From: Pseudomonadota bacterium
GTDB taxonomy: Bacteria; Pseudomonadota; Gammaproteobacteria; Enterobacterales; Enterobacteriaceae
Direction: 5' to 3'
Assembly: GCA_018261615.1 (NCBI GenBank)
Contig: JAGTSE010000003.1
Span: 248,001 to 312,000, forward strand
Length of the DNA stretch: 64,000 nucleotides
In this document: piece by piece, positions 39,401 through 47,452 of the stretch
Layout of the letters: each line of letters opens with the position of its first letter
Numbering within the stretch: the first letter of the stretch is position 1
The notes under the pieces: model-generated
The model's input: the letters and a program-made list of their open reading frames with translations, nothing else
Told to the model about the DNA's origin: nothing
The model's database searches: none
Position numbers and translations under genes: made by a program

Positions 39401-41242
39401 ACCTTCTTCCCGTCCATGCTGTAGACAGAGCGTTTCCACTGCTCATCCGGCCGGTTGATAAAGCCAATCAGCTCAGAGGGTGATGCGCCGCCGTGAATAA
39501 GGCCGTCTGTATTGACCACGATGGCATTCCAGTTGGCCGAGCAGTGAATATACTTCGCCGCAATCACGTCCAGCTCATCCTGGCTGAACGCCTGCGGACC
39601 GCCTTGCCCATCGCCAGCGCTTTATGCCAAAGGGGCGCAAGCTCATCGGGAATGGAGATCTCTTTGTCTTTACTCTGAATGGGTTCAAACATCACCCCGG
39701 CTTCCTGTGCCGCTTCAAGCATCACCCGCAGTACCACTCGTGACCAGTCGTTTCCGACGGTCCGCCCGCGCATGGTCAGCGCGGCATAGCTGCGTTTCTG
39801 CAACTGGCCGTACCGGTCCGGGGGAAGCCTGCCGTCATACCAGGTTTCTGCCGATATATCATTTGTCCGCAGCAACGGCGCCAGGCAGGGGGATTTGTCC
39901 AGAGACTGTAACTGTGCCACTGCCTGCCGGTAGGCCTGCGTCTTTTCGCCTGGTTGGCTGTACGGCACCGTCTCCGTTGCCGGGCGGGTCAGAAACAGGT
40001 CTTCCTTTGTGACGGGGAGATAACCACCGCCGATATCGGAATGCACGCCGGGCAGCGCCAGCTCCGGCCACGCCGGTTTTACGCTGTTCAGGGCGAAGTT
40101 AAAGCGGCACTCGTTCGTGGCGGTGATATGAAACACCTTCTCCGCCACACCGGGACGCAGGGTGAGCTTCACGTCCCCGGTATCTGCGCTGTGCGGGTTC
40201 AGACCGTTAACTGGCGTACCTATGGCAGCAACGGTATCGAAGATACCGATGAAACGGGTTTTACCGGAAGGAGAACCATTAAATGCAGTACCCATCACGC
40301 CCTGCCTGATGGCGCTGATAATGGCCGGGTCTGCGGACTGGATGCGGTTGGCAAAATGACGCGCTGCGGCTGCGCCCCGGCTGAAGCCAAATATGTCAAA
40401 CTGCAGAGTTTTATAACTATCTCACAGCCTGATTTGCTTCGTATATCCTCTACTGCGTCTGAAATAGCTTTCACTAACTGAGATACAGCGCGGTTGGTTT
40501 TAGCAATAACTCCGGTATCTGATATACCAAATCCCTGACCCAGTTTGCTGTCAGGTTTACCTGCTTCTGTACCAATGCCATCAATGTAGATGCCTGTTTG
40601 AACATCTGAATCGTTACCGGACAGGGTTTTCTTATACAGCGTACTCAGCCAGTGAATATTGGTGTAATACCCGGTATAGCTGGTTGCACCGCTGCCCGAC
40701 ACGCCAAAATTTTCACGGGCGCATTTTGCCAGAATCGACTCGGCTTCCGGGTCATCCAGATTATAATGACCTGCGGTATACGCTTTCATCATATTCTGCG
40801 TGTTAACAGCATTGTTGCCGGTGCCGTCGAAAAACACCCCGATGGTGAGCGTAATTTCCTTTTCGGGCTTCTCTTTTTTAGCGGCCTGCGCATGCTGTTC
40901 CGGCTCCGGAGCGACTACCGGGGCGATCATGGCTTTTGCCGCCGAAAGCTGCGGGATCGTACCCGGGGCAATCAGAAAATTGGTCCCCTGTGGGCATCTG
41001 CAACGGATCTCCGAGCCATCCACCGCGACAGCGGCGCTGTTTGAGTGCCGGTGATCGCCGCTCACAATGACCCCCACTTCCCCGCACTTCGGGCAGGGAG
41101 TGGTCTTGTCGCCAATATAGAGCTTCAGCAGCCCCATAACCGACATACCGGGGCGGGCCGCGATACATTGCGCCCCCGTGGAAGTCTTATCCCCGTGCAG
41201 CCCGACGTTTTTACCGTGAATGATACAGCCTCTTCGGATCAT
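39397..41242 (-). pseudogene. PAAR-DUF2235 (Tle1-type) T6SS phospholipase effector, two frameshifts
   Basis: The first segment (41242 to about 40408) starts MIRRGCIIHGKNVGLHGD, carries a PAAR-type domain (about residues 1-100, with a CPKC pair) and the DUF2235 opening GVFFDGTGNN. At the AGAG around 40405-40408 the frame breaks; reading on in another frame gives FGFSRGAAAARHF (lipase GxSxG at 40374-40388), then FIGIFDTVAAIG (Asp) and GVHSDIGGGY (His). At about 39601 a base is missing from a G run; the third frame continues to a TGA at 39397. The restored protein would be about 615 residues. All three catalytic motifs survive, so the loss looks recent, or the indels are sequencing errors. Confidence 0.8.
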
Positions 41243-41246
41243 CGGC

Positions 41247-41621
41247 TCAGCCCTCTGCCGGTAAAAAATCAGCATCCATCGGCAGACCTTTCAGCTCATT
41301 CAGCGTACATCCCGCCTGCGGGGTGCTGATAATCACATCACCGTTCCTCAGCCGGCTGCCGACCAGCGCGATACTTTTACCACCTTTCTGAAATTTCGCA
41401 CCGCTGCCGGTGACAATCCGGACGGTGGTGCCGTCAGGATAAACCACCTCATCACCTTCCAGCGCGACGTTGACCTTTTGCCCGCTCTCAAGCGCTATTT
41501 CAGAGCTGTTCCAGGCAGCACGTACCACTCCGCCGCGTTGTGTCAGCGTCCCGTCAACTGCGATCCGGTAAATCGCCACCACCGGATGTGTACGTAGAAA
41601 TGCCTCCTGCTCTTCAACCAT
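41247..41621 (-). CDS. PAAR-like protein of the T6SS effector cluster
   Basis: Protein of 124 residues ending four bases before the effector ATG on the same strand. Near the C-terminus GGKSIALVGSRLRNGDVII resembles the Gly-rich strand-turn-strand of PAAR spike-tip proteins. The N-terminal part (LRTHPVVAIYRIAVDGTLTQ) is not recognised. It could be a spike-tip partner or a chaperone/adaptor for the effector. The ATG at 41621 has no good ribosome-binding site but overlaps the end of a 34-codon frame that does, so it is either coupled to that frame or the two are parts of one frameshifted gene. Confidence 0.55.
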   Translation of the reverse strand: MVEEQEAFLRTHPVVAIYRIAVDGTLTQRGGVVRAAWNSSEIALESGQKVNVALEGDEVVYPDGTTVRIVTGSGAKFQKGGKSIALVGSRLRNGDVIISTPQAGCTLNELKGLPMDADFLPAEG

Positions 41622-41718
41622 TTTCAGACATCCCGGCCTTTTTCTCCGCCGAGAAGGGCGGACGCGCCAGTAAGGCGGCTAATTCCGGGGGCAGTTCGTT
41701 GGTATATTGCTGTTCCAT
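41614..41718 (-). CDS. 34-residue open frame heading the effector cluster
   Basis: Starts MEQQYTNELPPELAALLARP with AGAGGG eight bases before the ATG, and stops eight bases inside the next gene (frames differ by one). The amino acid composition is protein-like. It may be a genuine leader peptide coupled to the 124-residue protein or the true N-terminus of that protein cut off by an indel; the good start site here and the poor one downstream favour the second reading slightly. Confidence 0.45.
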   Translation of the reverse strand: MEQQYTNELPPELAALLARPPFSAEKKAGMSENG

Positions 41719-41797
41719 ATCAAATCCCTCTTATTCCTATGGTTAATTGTCTCATAGTAACCGGATGGCATGACTTAACCAAAATTTGATGCCGCCA

Positions 41798-42070
41798 TCA
41801 GCCCGGCTTCGCTGCTTTCTCATCCTCAAGTATTTTATAAACCGTGGAACGGGCAATGCCGGGCTATCGCCGTGGCCCCGTTCCACCGCGATGGAGTGCC
41901 AGCACGCTGTGTCTGTCGATGGTGCACCTGCGGCCAAACCGGATACCTTTCAGCTTCGCTTCCTGCCGACCTTCATTGGTCCGTTCCAGTATTCTGCGGC
42001 GCTCGGCCTGGGTACCTTCCTCACCGATATGAACCATATTCCTTCCGGTGTCAGGCATTTTTTGCAAAAG
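41798..42070 (-). pseudogene. Decayed serine recombinase (resolvase/invertase), C-terminal remnant
   Basis: Reading the minus strand from about 42060, [20 protein letters not shown] leads into [20 protein letters not shown], the arm and linker of resolvase/invertase recombinases. After an indel near 41870 another frame gives ARSTVYKILEDEKAAKPG and a stop at 41798, the DNA-binding helix-turn-helix. The whole catalytic N-terminus with the nucleophilic Ser is absent and the C-terminus is frameshifted, so it cannot be active. Its truncated end abuts the ryhB promoter. Confidence 0.75.
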
Positions 42071-42084
42071 TTGTAGACAAGTGC

Positions 42085-42109
42085 AAATGATAATGATTAT
42101 TATTGCTAT
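42085..42109 (+). promoter_or_regulatory. Fur box and promoter of ryhB
   Basis: GATAATGATTATTATTGCT (42089-42107) contains the core of the 19-bp Fur consensus (GATAATGATAATCATTATC), with a further ATGAT-type repeat just upstream. GTGCAA (42081-42086) and TGCTAT (42104-42109), 17 bases apart, are candidate -35 and -10 boxes, so Fur would cover the promoter. Confidence 0.85.
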
Positions 42110-42203
42110 GCATTCAGGGGAACCGTTGCGGTAATCCTGAAAGCACGACATTGCTCACATTGCTTCCAGTATTTCTTAGCCAGCCGCGTGCTGGCTTTTT
42201 TTT
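42110..42203 (+). ncRNA. ryhB: Iron-starvation small RNA RyhB
   Basis: The core CCTGAAAGCACGACATTGCT (42136 on) followed by CACATTGCTTCCAGTATT is essentially identical to E. coli RyhB, the Hfq-dependent RNA that represses iron-using proteins such as SodB and SdhCDAB when iron is low. It ends in the terminator AGCCAGC-CGCGT-GCTGGCT with eight T residues (42178-42203). The first 25 bases, which form the 5' stem in E. coli, differ. The 5' end is estimated from the promoter and the E. coli length (90 nt). As in E. coli it lies upstream of yhhX on the same strand. Confidence 0.93.
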
Positions 42204-42318
42204 GCCGGTCATTTGCCGGTTGTTCCCGCTTCACGGCTACCTTTTGAGAAAAGGGCGAGGGGCATGGCTTTCGAAGTTGCGCTATGGTAGTGACAGTCAC
42301 CTCAACAAGGACTGGATC

Positions 42319-43356
42319 ATGACGCTACATTGCGCATTTATCGGCTTTGGCAAAAGCACGACCCGTTATCATCTTCCCTATATTCTCAACCGGAAAGCGA
42401 GCTGGAACGTGGCGCACATCTTTCGTCGCCATGCAAAACCGGAAGAACAACATCCCGCGTATCAACATATTCATTTCACCAGCAATCTGGACGACATCCT
42501 GCTCGATCCGCAGGTAAAACTGGTGATTGTCTGTACTCACGCCGACAGCCATTTTGACTATGCGAAGCGTGCGCTGGAAGCGGGGAAAAATGTGCTGGTG
42601 GAGAAGCCGTTTACCCCGACGATGTCGGAAGCGATCGCACTGTTTGGACTGGCGAAAAGCAAAGGCCTGACAGTTTCGCCGTACCAGAATCGCCGCTTTG
42701 ACTCCTGCTTCCTGACCGCGAAAAAAGCGATCGAAAGCGGTAAGCTTGGCAATATTGTTGAAATTGAAAGCCACTTTGACTATTACCGCCCGGTGGCGGA
42801 AACCAAACCCGGATTGCCGCAGGATGGCTCATTTTATGGCCTTGGCGTGCATACCATGGACCAGATTATCTCGCTGTTTGGTCGCCCCGATCATGCGGCC
42901 TACGATATTCGCAGCCTACGCAACAAGGCTAATCCGGACGATACTTTTGAAGCTCAGCTCTTTTACGGCGATTTAAAAGCCATCGTGAAAACCAGCCATC
43001 TGGTAAAAATCGATTACCCGAAATTTATTGTGCATGGTACGAAAGGCTCATTTATCAAATACGGTATCGATCAGCAGGAAACCAGCCTGAAAGCCAATAT
43101 CATGCCAGGTGAACCGGGCTTTGCCGCTGACGACAGTATCGGCATTCTGGAGTATGTGAATGCGGCGGGCGAAACGGTGCGCGAAGAGGTTGCGCCGGAA
43201 GCCGGTGACTATGGCCGCGTTTATGACGCGCTCTATCAGACACTGACAACCGGGGCACCAAATTATGTCAAGGAATCTGAAGTTCTCACCAACCTTGAAC
43301 TGCTCGAACGCGCCTTTGAACAGGCTTCTCCAGCCACGATAACCCTCGCGAAATAA
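42319..43356 (+). CDS. yhhX: Gfo/Idh/MocA family oxidoreductase YhhX
   Basis: NAD(P)-dependent oxidoreductase of 345 residues, same as E. coli YhhX. The N-terminal Rossmann fold begins LHCAFIGFGKSTTRYH and carries EKPFTPT with the catalytic Lys; the C-terminal half is the alpha/beta substrate domain. Substrate unknown. The ATG at 42319 is the conserved start; earlier in-frame starts would lie in ryhB. The downstream yhhW follows after 123 bp containing a CTCCTCTG/CAGAGGAG hairpin (43367-43403) whose T-run is in the loop. Confidence 0.94.
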   Translation: MTLHCAFIGFGKSTTRYHLPYILNRKASWNVAHIFRRHAKPEEQHPAYQHIHFTSNLDDILLDPQVKLVIVCTHADSHFDYAKRALEAGKNVLVEKPFTPTMSEAIALFGLAKSKGLTVSPYQNRRFDSCFLTAKKAIESGKLGNIVEIESHFDYYRPVAETKPGLPQDGSFYGLGVHTMDQIISLFGRPDHAAYDIRSLRNKANPDDTFEAQLFYGDLKAIVKTSHLVKIDYPKFIVHGTKGSFIKYGIDQQETSLKANIMPGEPGFAADDSIGILEYVNAAGETVREEVAPEAGDYGRVYDALYQTLTTGAPNYVKESEVLTNLELLERAFEQASPATITLAK

Positions 43357-43479
43357 GTAAAAATGGCTCCTCTGTGATTATTCATTTTTTTTGAACAGAG
43401 GAGTCAATTTTCACCCTCTATGATTGCCTGACGTTTGCGTCCACACTTACTCCATCGAAAACATACGGGGGTAAAAAAG

Positions 43480-44175
43480 ATGATCTATTTACGTAAAGCA
43501 AACGACCGCGGCCACGCAAATCATGGTTGGCTGGATTCCTGGCATAGCTTCTCTTTTGCCGATTATTACGATCCGAATTTCATGGGTTTCTCGGCACTTC
43601 GCGTGATTAACGACGACGTGATCGATGCGGGCCAGGGGTTCGGCACGCATCCGCACAAAGACATGGAAATCCTGACCTATGTGCTGGAAGGCATAGTTGA
43701 ACACCAGGACAGCATGGGCAATAAAGAGCAGGTGCCCGCCGGTGAATTCCAGATTATGAGCGCCGGTACCGGGGTGCGTCACTCTGAGTACAACCCGAGC
43801 GACACCGATCGTCTGCGTCTGTACCAGATCTGGATCATCCCGGAAAAAACAGGTATCACGCCACGCTACGAACAGCGCCGCTTCGACGCCCTACAGGGTA
43901 AACAGCTCGTGCTGTCGCCGGATGCCCGCGACGGTTCGCTGAAAGTAAATCAGGATATGGAACTGTATCGCTGGGCGCTGTTGAAAGATGAGCAGTCTGT
44001 CCATCAGATTGCCGCTGAACGCCGCGTCTGGATCCAGGTGGTGAAAGGCAGTGTGACCATTAATGGCACCAAAGCGACCACCAGCGATGGTCTGGCAATC
44101 TGGGACGAGCAGGCTATTTCGGCTCATGCCGATAGTGACAGTGAAATTCTGCTGTTCGATCTGCCGCCGGTTTGA
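43480..44175 (+). CDS. yhhW: Pirin-family quercetinase YhhW
   Basis: Bicupin protein of 231 residues, the pirin homologue for which E. coli YhhW shows quercetin 2,3-dioxygenase activity. The metal ligands are in the N-terminal cupin: GFGTHPHKDMEILTYVLEG (two His and a Glu) and the later His of GVRHSEYN. ATG at 43480 follows GGGGG and gives MIYLRKANDRGHA. The cellular substrate is unknown. Confidence 0.93.
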   Translation: MIYLRKANDRGHANHGWLDSWHSFSFADYYDPNFMGFSALRVINDDVIDAGQGFGTHPHKDMEILTYVLEGIVEHQDSMGNKEQVPAGEFQIMSAGTGVRHSEYNPSDTDRLRLYQIWIIPEKTGITPRYEQRRFDALQGKQLVLSPDARDGSLKVNQDMELYRWALLKDEQSVHQIAAERRVWIQVVKGSVTINGTKATTSDGLAIWDEQAISAHADSDSEILLFDLPPV

Positions 44176-44198
44176 TCTGATTTAGTTGAATAAATAAC

Positions 44199-44228
44199 GC
44201 AACCTTTCGGTAATTACCGGAAGGTTGC
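44199..44228. terminator. Hairpin between yhhW and gntR
   Basis: GCAACCTT (44199-44206) and AAGGTTGC (44221-44228) enclose CGGTAATTACCG, itself a perfect palindrome, so the whole 30-bp segment is almost self-complementary. There is no T-run, so it may be a weak terminator or a protein-binding site near the gntR promoter. Confidence 0.45.
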
Positions 44229-44281
44229 ATATTGTCCGTGATAAACTGAGGAACTCTCTCTCAGATAAAAATGTCAGGACG

Positions 44282-45277
44282 ATGAAAAAGAAAAGACCCG
44301 TACTTCAGGATGTGGCCGATCGCGTTGGCGTGACCAAAATGACGGTCAGCCGTTTTTTACGTAACCCGGAGCAGGTTTCCGTGGCATTACGTGGCAAAAT
44401 CGCTGCTGCGCTTGATGAACTGGGTTATATCCCCAATCGCGCTCCCGATATTCTCTCCAATGCCACCAGCCGGGCTGTTGGCGTTCTGCTTCCCTCATTG
44501 ACCAACCAGGTTTTCGCCGAAGTTTTACGCGGTATTGAAAGCGTGACTGACGCGCACGGCTATCAGACGATGCTCGCCCACTATGGTTATAAACCGGAGA
44601 TGGAAGAGGAACGTCTGGAATCGATGCTTTCGTGGAATATCGACGGGCTGATCCTCACCGAACGCAAACACACTGCGCGCACGCTGAAGATGATTCAGGT
44701 TGCGGGTATTCCGGTGGTGGAACTGATGGACAGTCGTTCGCCGTGCATTGATATCGCTGTGGGTTTTGACAACTTTGAAGCTGCGCGGCAGATGACCGCC
44801 GCTATTCTCGCACGCGGCCACCGGCGCGTGGCGTATCTCGGCGCACGTCTGGACGAACGTACTATCATCAAACAGCAGGGTTATGAGCAGGCGATGCTGG
44901 ATGCCGGGCTGACGCCGTACAGCGTCATGATGGAGCAGTCATCCTCTTACACGTCAGGGATAGAACTGATGCGTCAGGCGCGCCGCGAGTATCCGCAACT
45001 GGACGGGATTTTCTGTACCAACGATGACCTTGCCGTCGGCGCCGCGTTTGAGTGCCAGCGTCTGGGTCTGCGGATCCCGGAAGATATGGCGATTGCCGGA
45101 TTCCACGGCCACGATATCGGTCAGGTGATGGAGCCGCGTCTGGCGAGTGTCCTGACGCCACGTGAGCGCATGGGGCGCATTGGCGCAGAGCGTTTACTGG
45201 CGCGCATTCGCGGTGAAGCAGTGACGCCGAAAATGTTAGATTTAGGTTTCACTTTGTCACCGGGTGGATCTATTTAG
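44282..45277 (+). CDS. gntR: Gluconate utilisation repressor GntR
   Basis: LacI-family repressor of 331 residues. The N-terminal helix-turn-helix VLQDVADRVGVTKMTVSRFL and hinge helix are followed by a periplasmic-binding-protein-like core that binds gluconate. Identical in length to E. coli GntR. ATG at 44282 gives MKKKRPVLQD. It is upstream of gntKU on the same strand and two matching operators lie between them. Confidence 0.96.
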   Translation: MKKKRPVLQDVADRVGVTKMTVSRFLRNPEQVSVALRGKIAAALDELGYIPNRAPDILSNATSRAVGVLLPSLTNQVFAEVLRGIESVTDAHGYQTMLAHYGYKPEMEEERLESMLSWNIDGLILTERKHTARTLKMIQVAGIPVVELMDSRSPCIDIAVGFDNFEAARQMTAAILARGHRRVAYLGARLDERTIIKQQGYEQAMLDAGLTPYSVMMEQSSSYTSGIELMRQARREYPQLDGIFCTNDDLAVGAAFECQRLGLRIPEDMAIAGFHGHDIGQVMEPRLASVLTPRERMGRIGAERLLARIRGEAVTPKMLDLGFTLSPGGSI

Positions 45278-45356
45278 TCTGACAAATTTGAAGTAGCTCA
45301 CACTTATTTATCTCTGGCACGAATGCATATTGCTTCTCCCTGACCCCGGCAGGACA

Positions 45357-45384
45357 ATGTTACCGATAACAGTTACCCGTAACA
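45357..45384. promoter_or_regulatory. Tandem GntR operators before gntK
   Basis: ATGTTACCGATAACA (45357-45371) and AGTTACCCGTAACA (45371-45384) are two adjacent palindromes of the GntR type (TTACCSGTAA), joined at a shared base. They lie 31-58 bases before the gntK start, as in E. coli gntKU. Confidence 0.85.
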
Positions 45385-45414
45385 ATTCACTCTTGCACTT
45401 TGTGGGGGCTACCT

Positions 45415-45945
45415 TTGAGCACAACGAACTTTGATCACCACATTTATATCCTGATGGGCGTTTCAGGCAGTGGCAAATCTGCTGTCGCCAGCGAAGTGGC
45501 GCATCAGTTACATGCCGCGTTTCTCGATGGCGATTTCCTCCATCCGCGCAGCAATATCATGAAAATGGCCTCCGGCGAACCGCTCAACGACGACGACCGC
45601 AAACCGTGGTTGCAGGCGCTGAACGATGCCGCTTTCGCCATGCAGCGCACCAATAAAGTGTCGCTGATTGTTTGCTCGGCGCTGAAAAAGCACTATCGCG
45701 ACCTGCTGCGCGACGGTAACCCGAACCTCTCCTTCATCTATATGAAAGGGGATTTCGATGTTATCGAAAGCCGTCTGAAGGCGCGTAAAGGCCACTTCTT
45801 TAAAACGCAAATGCTGGTCACGCAGTTTGACACCCTTGAAGAGCCGGGTGCAGACGAGCGCGATGTTCTGGTTGTTGATATCGACCAGCCGCTGGAAGGT
45901 GTTGTTGCCAGCGCCATTGAGATTATTAACAAAGGCAATGCGTAG
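45415..45945 (+). CDS. gntK: Thermoresistant gluconokinase GntK
   Basis: ATP-dependent gluconate kinase of 176 residues (E. coli 175) producing 6-phosphogluconate for the Entner-Doudoroff and pentose phosphate routes. The P-loop is GVSGSGKS (15-22) and FLDGDFLHP binds substrate. The start is TTG at 45415, giving MSTTNFDHH as in E. coli, with GGGGG six to seven bases upstream; a TTG at 45400 is also in frame but precedes that ribosome-binding site. The stop overlaps the gntU GTG by one base. Confidence 0.93.
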   Translation: MSTTNFDHHIYILMGVSGSGKSAVASEVAHQLHAAFLDGDFLHPRSNIMKMASGEPLNDDDRKPWLQALNDAAFAMQRTNKVSLIVCSALKKHYRDLLRDGNPNLSFIYMKGDFDVIESRLKARKGHFFKTQMLVTQFDTLEEPGADERDVLVVDIDQPLEGVVASAIEIINKGNA

Positions 45946-47285
45946 TGAGTACATTAACACTGGTTTTAACAGCAGTCGGCTCCGTGTTGCTGCTGCTGTT
46001 TTTAGTGATGAAAGCGCGTATGCACGCTTTCATCGCTTTGATGGTGGTTTCTATTGGTGCAGGGCTCTTTTCTGGTATGCCGCTGATTAAGATCGCGCAG
46101 ACCATGGAAAAAGGGATGGGTGGAACGCTCGGCTTTTTGGCGATTGTGGTCGCGCTTGGCGCAATGTTCGGCAAAATCCTGCATGAAACCGGTGCGGTGG
46201 ACCAAATTGCCGTCAAGATGCTGAAGTCTTTCGGCCACAGCCGCGCGCATTATGCGATTGGTCTGGCTGGGTTGATTTGTGCATTGCCGCTGTTTTTTGA
46301 AGTGGCAATTGTGCTGCTGATTAGCGTTGCCTTCTCAATGGCGCGCCATACGGGTACCAACCTGGTGAAACTGGTGATTCCGCTGTTTGCCGGTGTTGCG
46401 GCAGCGGCGGCGTTTCTGCTGCCGGGGCCAGCGCCGATGTTGCTGGCTTCACAGATGCACGCTGATTTCGGCTGGATGATCCTGATTGGCCTGTGCGCGG
46501 CCATCCCGGGTATGCTGATTGCCGGCCCGCTGTGGGGCAACTTCATCAGCCGTTATGTCGAACTGCACATTCCTGATGAGGTGAGCGAGCCGCATCTTGG
46601 CGAAGGTAAAATGCCGTCATTCGCGTTCAGCTTGTCGCTGATCCTGCTGCCGCTGGTGCTGGTAGGGATGAAGACTATTGCTGCGCGTTTCGTTACTGAA
46701 GGTAGCAATCTGTACGACTGGCTGGAGTTTATCGGTCATCCGTTCACCGCGATCCTCGTGGCGTGTCTGGTGGCGATTTACGGCCTGGCAATGCGCCAGG
46801 GAATGCCGAAAGATCGCGTGATGGAAATCTGCGGCCACGCGCTGCAACCGGCGGGCATTATTCTGCTGGTGATCGGTGCGGGCGGTGTGTTCAAACAGGT
46901 GCTGGTTGACTCAGGCGTGGGCCCGGCTTTGGGGGAAGCGCTGACCGGCATGGGTCTGCCTATCGCCATTACCTGCTTCGTGCTGGCGGCGGCGGTGCGC
47001 ATTATTCAGGGTTCTGCAACCGTTGCCTGTTTGACGGCGGTCGGCCTGGTGATGCCGGTTATTGAACAACTGCACTTCAACGGTGCGCAGATGGCGGCAC
47101 TCTCGATCTGTATCGCGGGTGGTTCAATCGTAGTGAGCCATGTGAACGACGCGGGTTTCTGGCTGTATGGCCGTTTTACCGGCGCAACCGAAGCACAAAC
47201 GCTGAAGACCTGGACAATGATGGAAACCATCCTCGGCACCACCGGCGCCATTATCGGGATGATTGCTTTCACGTTGCTGAGTTAA
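45945..47285 (+). CDS. gntU: Low-affinity gluconate permease GntU
   Basis: GntP-family H+/gluconate symporter of 446 residues (E. coli 446) with about twelve helices. PLFFEVAIVLLISVAFSMAR and the C-terminal SHVNDAGFWLYGRF are family signatures. It starts at a GTG that shares its first base with the gntK stop (TAGTG), so it depends on gntK translation. In some E. coli strains gntU appears frameshifted in older annotations; here it is intact. A GGCCCG/CGGGCC hairpin at 47293-47322 follows. Confidence 0.94.
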   Translation: MSTLTLVLTAVGSVLLLLFLVMKARMHAFIALMVVSIGAGLFSGMPLIKIAQTMEKGMGGTLGFLAIVVALGAMFGKILHETGAVDQIAVKMLKSFGHSRAHYAIGLAGLICALPLFFEVAIVLLISVAFSMARHTGTNLVKLVIPLFAGVAAAAAFLLPGPAPMLLASQMHADFGWMILIGLCAAIPGMLIAGPLWGNFISRYVELHIPDEVSEPHLGEGKMPSFAFSLSLILLPLVLVGMKTIAARFVTEGSNLYDWLEFIGHPFTAILVACLVAIYGLAMRQGMPKDRVMEICGHALQPAGIILLVIGAGGVFKQVLVDSGVGPALGEALTGMGLPIAITCFVLAAAVRIIQGSATVACLTAVGLVMPVIEQLHFNGAQMAALSICIAGGSIVVSHVNDAGFWLYGRFTGATEAQTLKTWTMMETILGTTGAIIGMIAFTLLS

Positions 47286-47425
47286 GCTACATGGCCCGGT
47301 GGTGAGATGTTTACCTCGGGCCAAAATAGTTATTCCTTCTTTCATTTCCTGTTGGCGCGACAAGCGCTACTTATTCTCCAGTTCGTGGCGAGCTGCCTGC
47401 GCCAGAAATCAATATACATATACAC

Positions 47426-47448
47426 ACTAAAAAAGGCGGAGATGCGCC
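47426..47448 (-). terminator. Probable yhgN terminator
   Basis: On the minus strand, GGCG-CATCTC-CGCC is followed by six T residues, about five bases after the yhgN stop. Confidence 0.7.
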
Positions 47449-47452
47449 GGGC

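Noticed and set aside
40378..40420. Programmed ribosomal frameshift in the T6SS effector
   Set aside because: No A- or U-type slippery heptamer followed by a clear structure is seen at the break, and a second unrelated break occurs downstream, so simple indels explain it better.
41864..42151. 95-codon minus-strand frame as a complete gene
   Set aside because: It reads through the ryhB Fur box and 5' part of the RNA; only its middle matches a recombinase, and it lacks a catalytic domain. Treated as part of the decayed recombinase.
42103..42318. Long N-terminal extension of yhhX
   Set aside because: It would translate through ryhB and its terminator; the ATG at 42319 gives the E. coli start.
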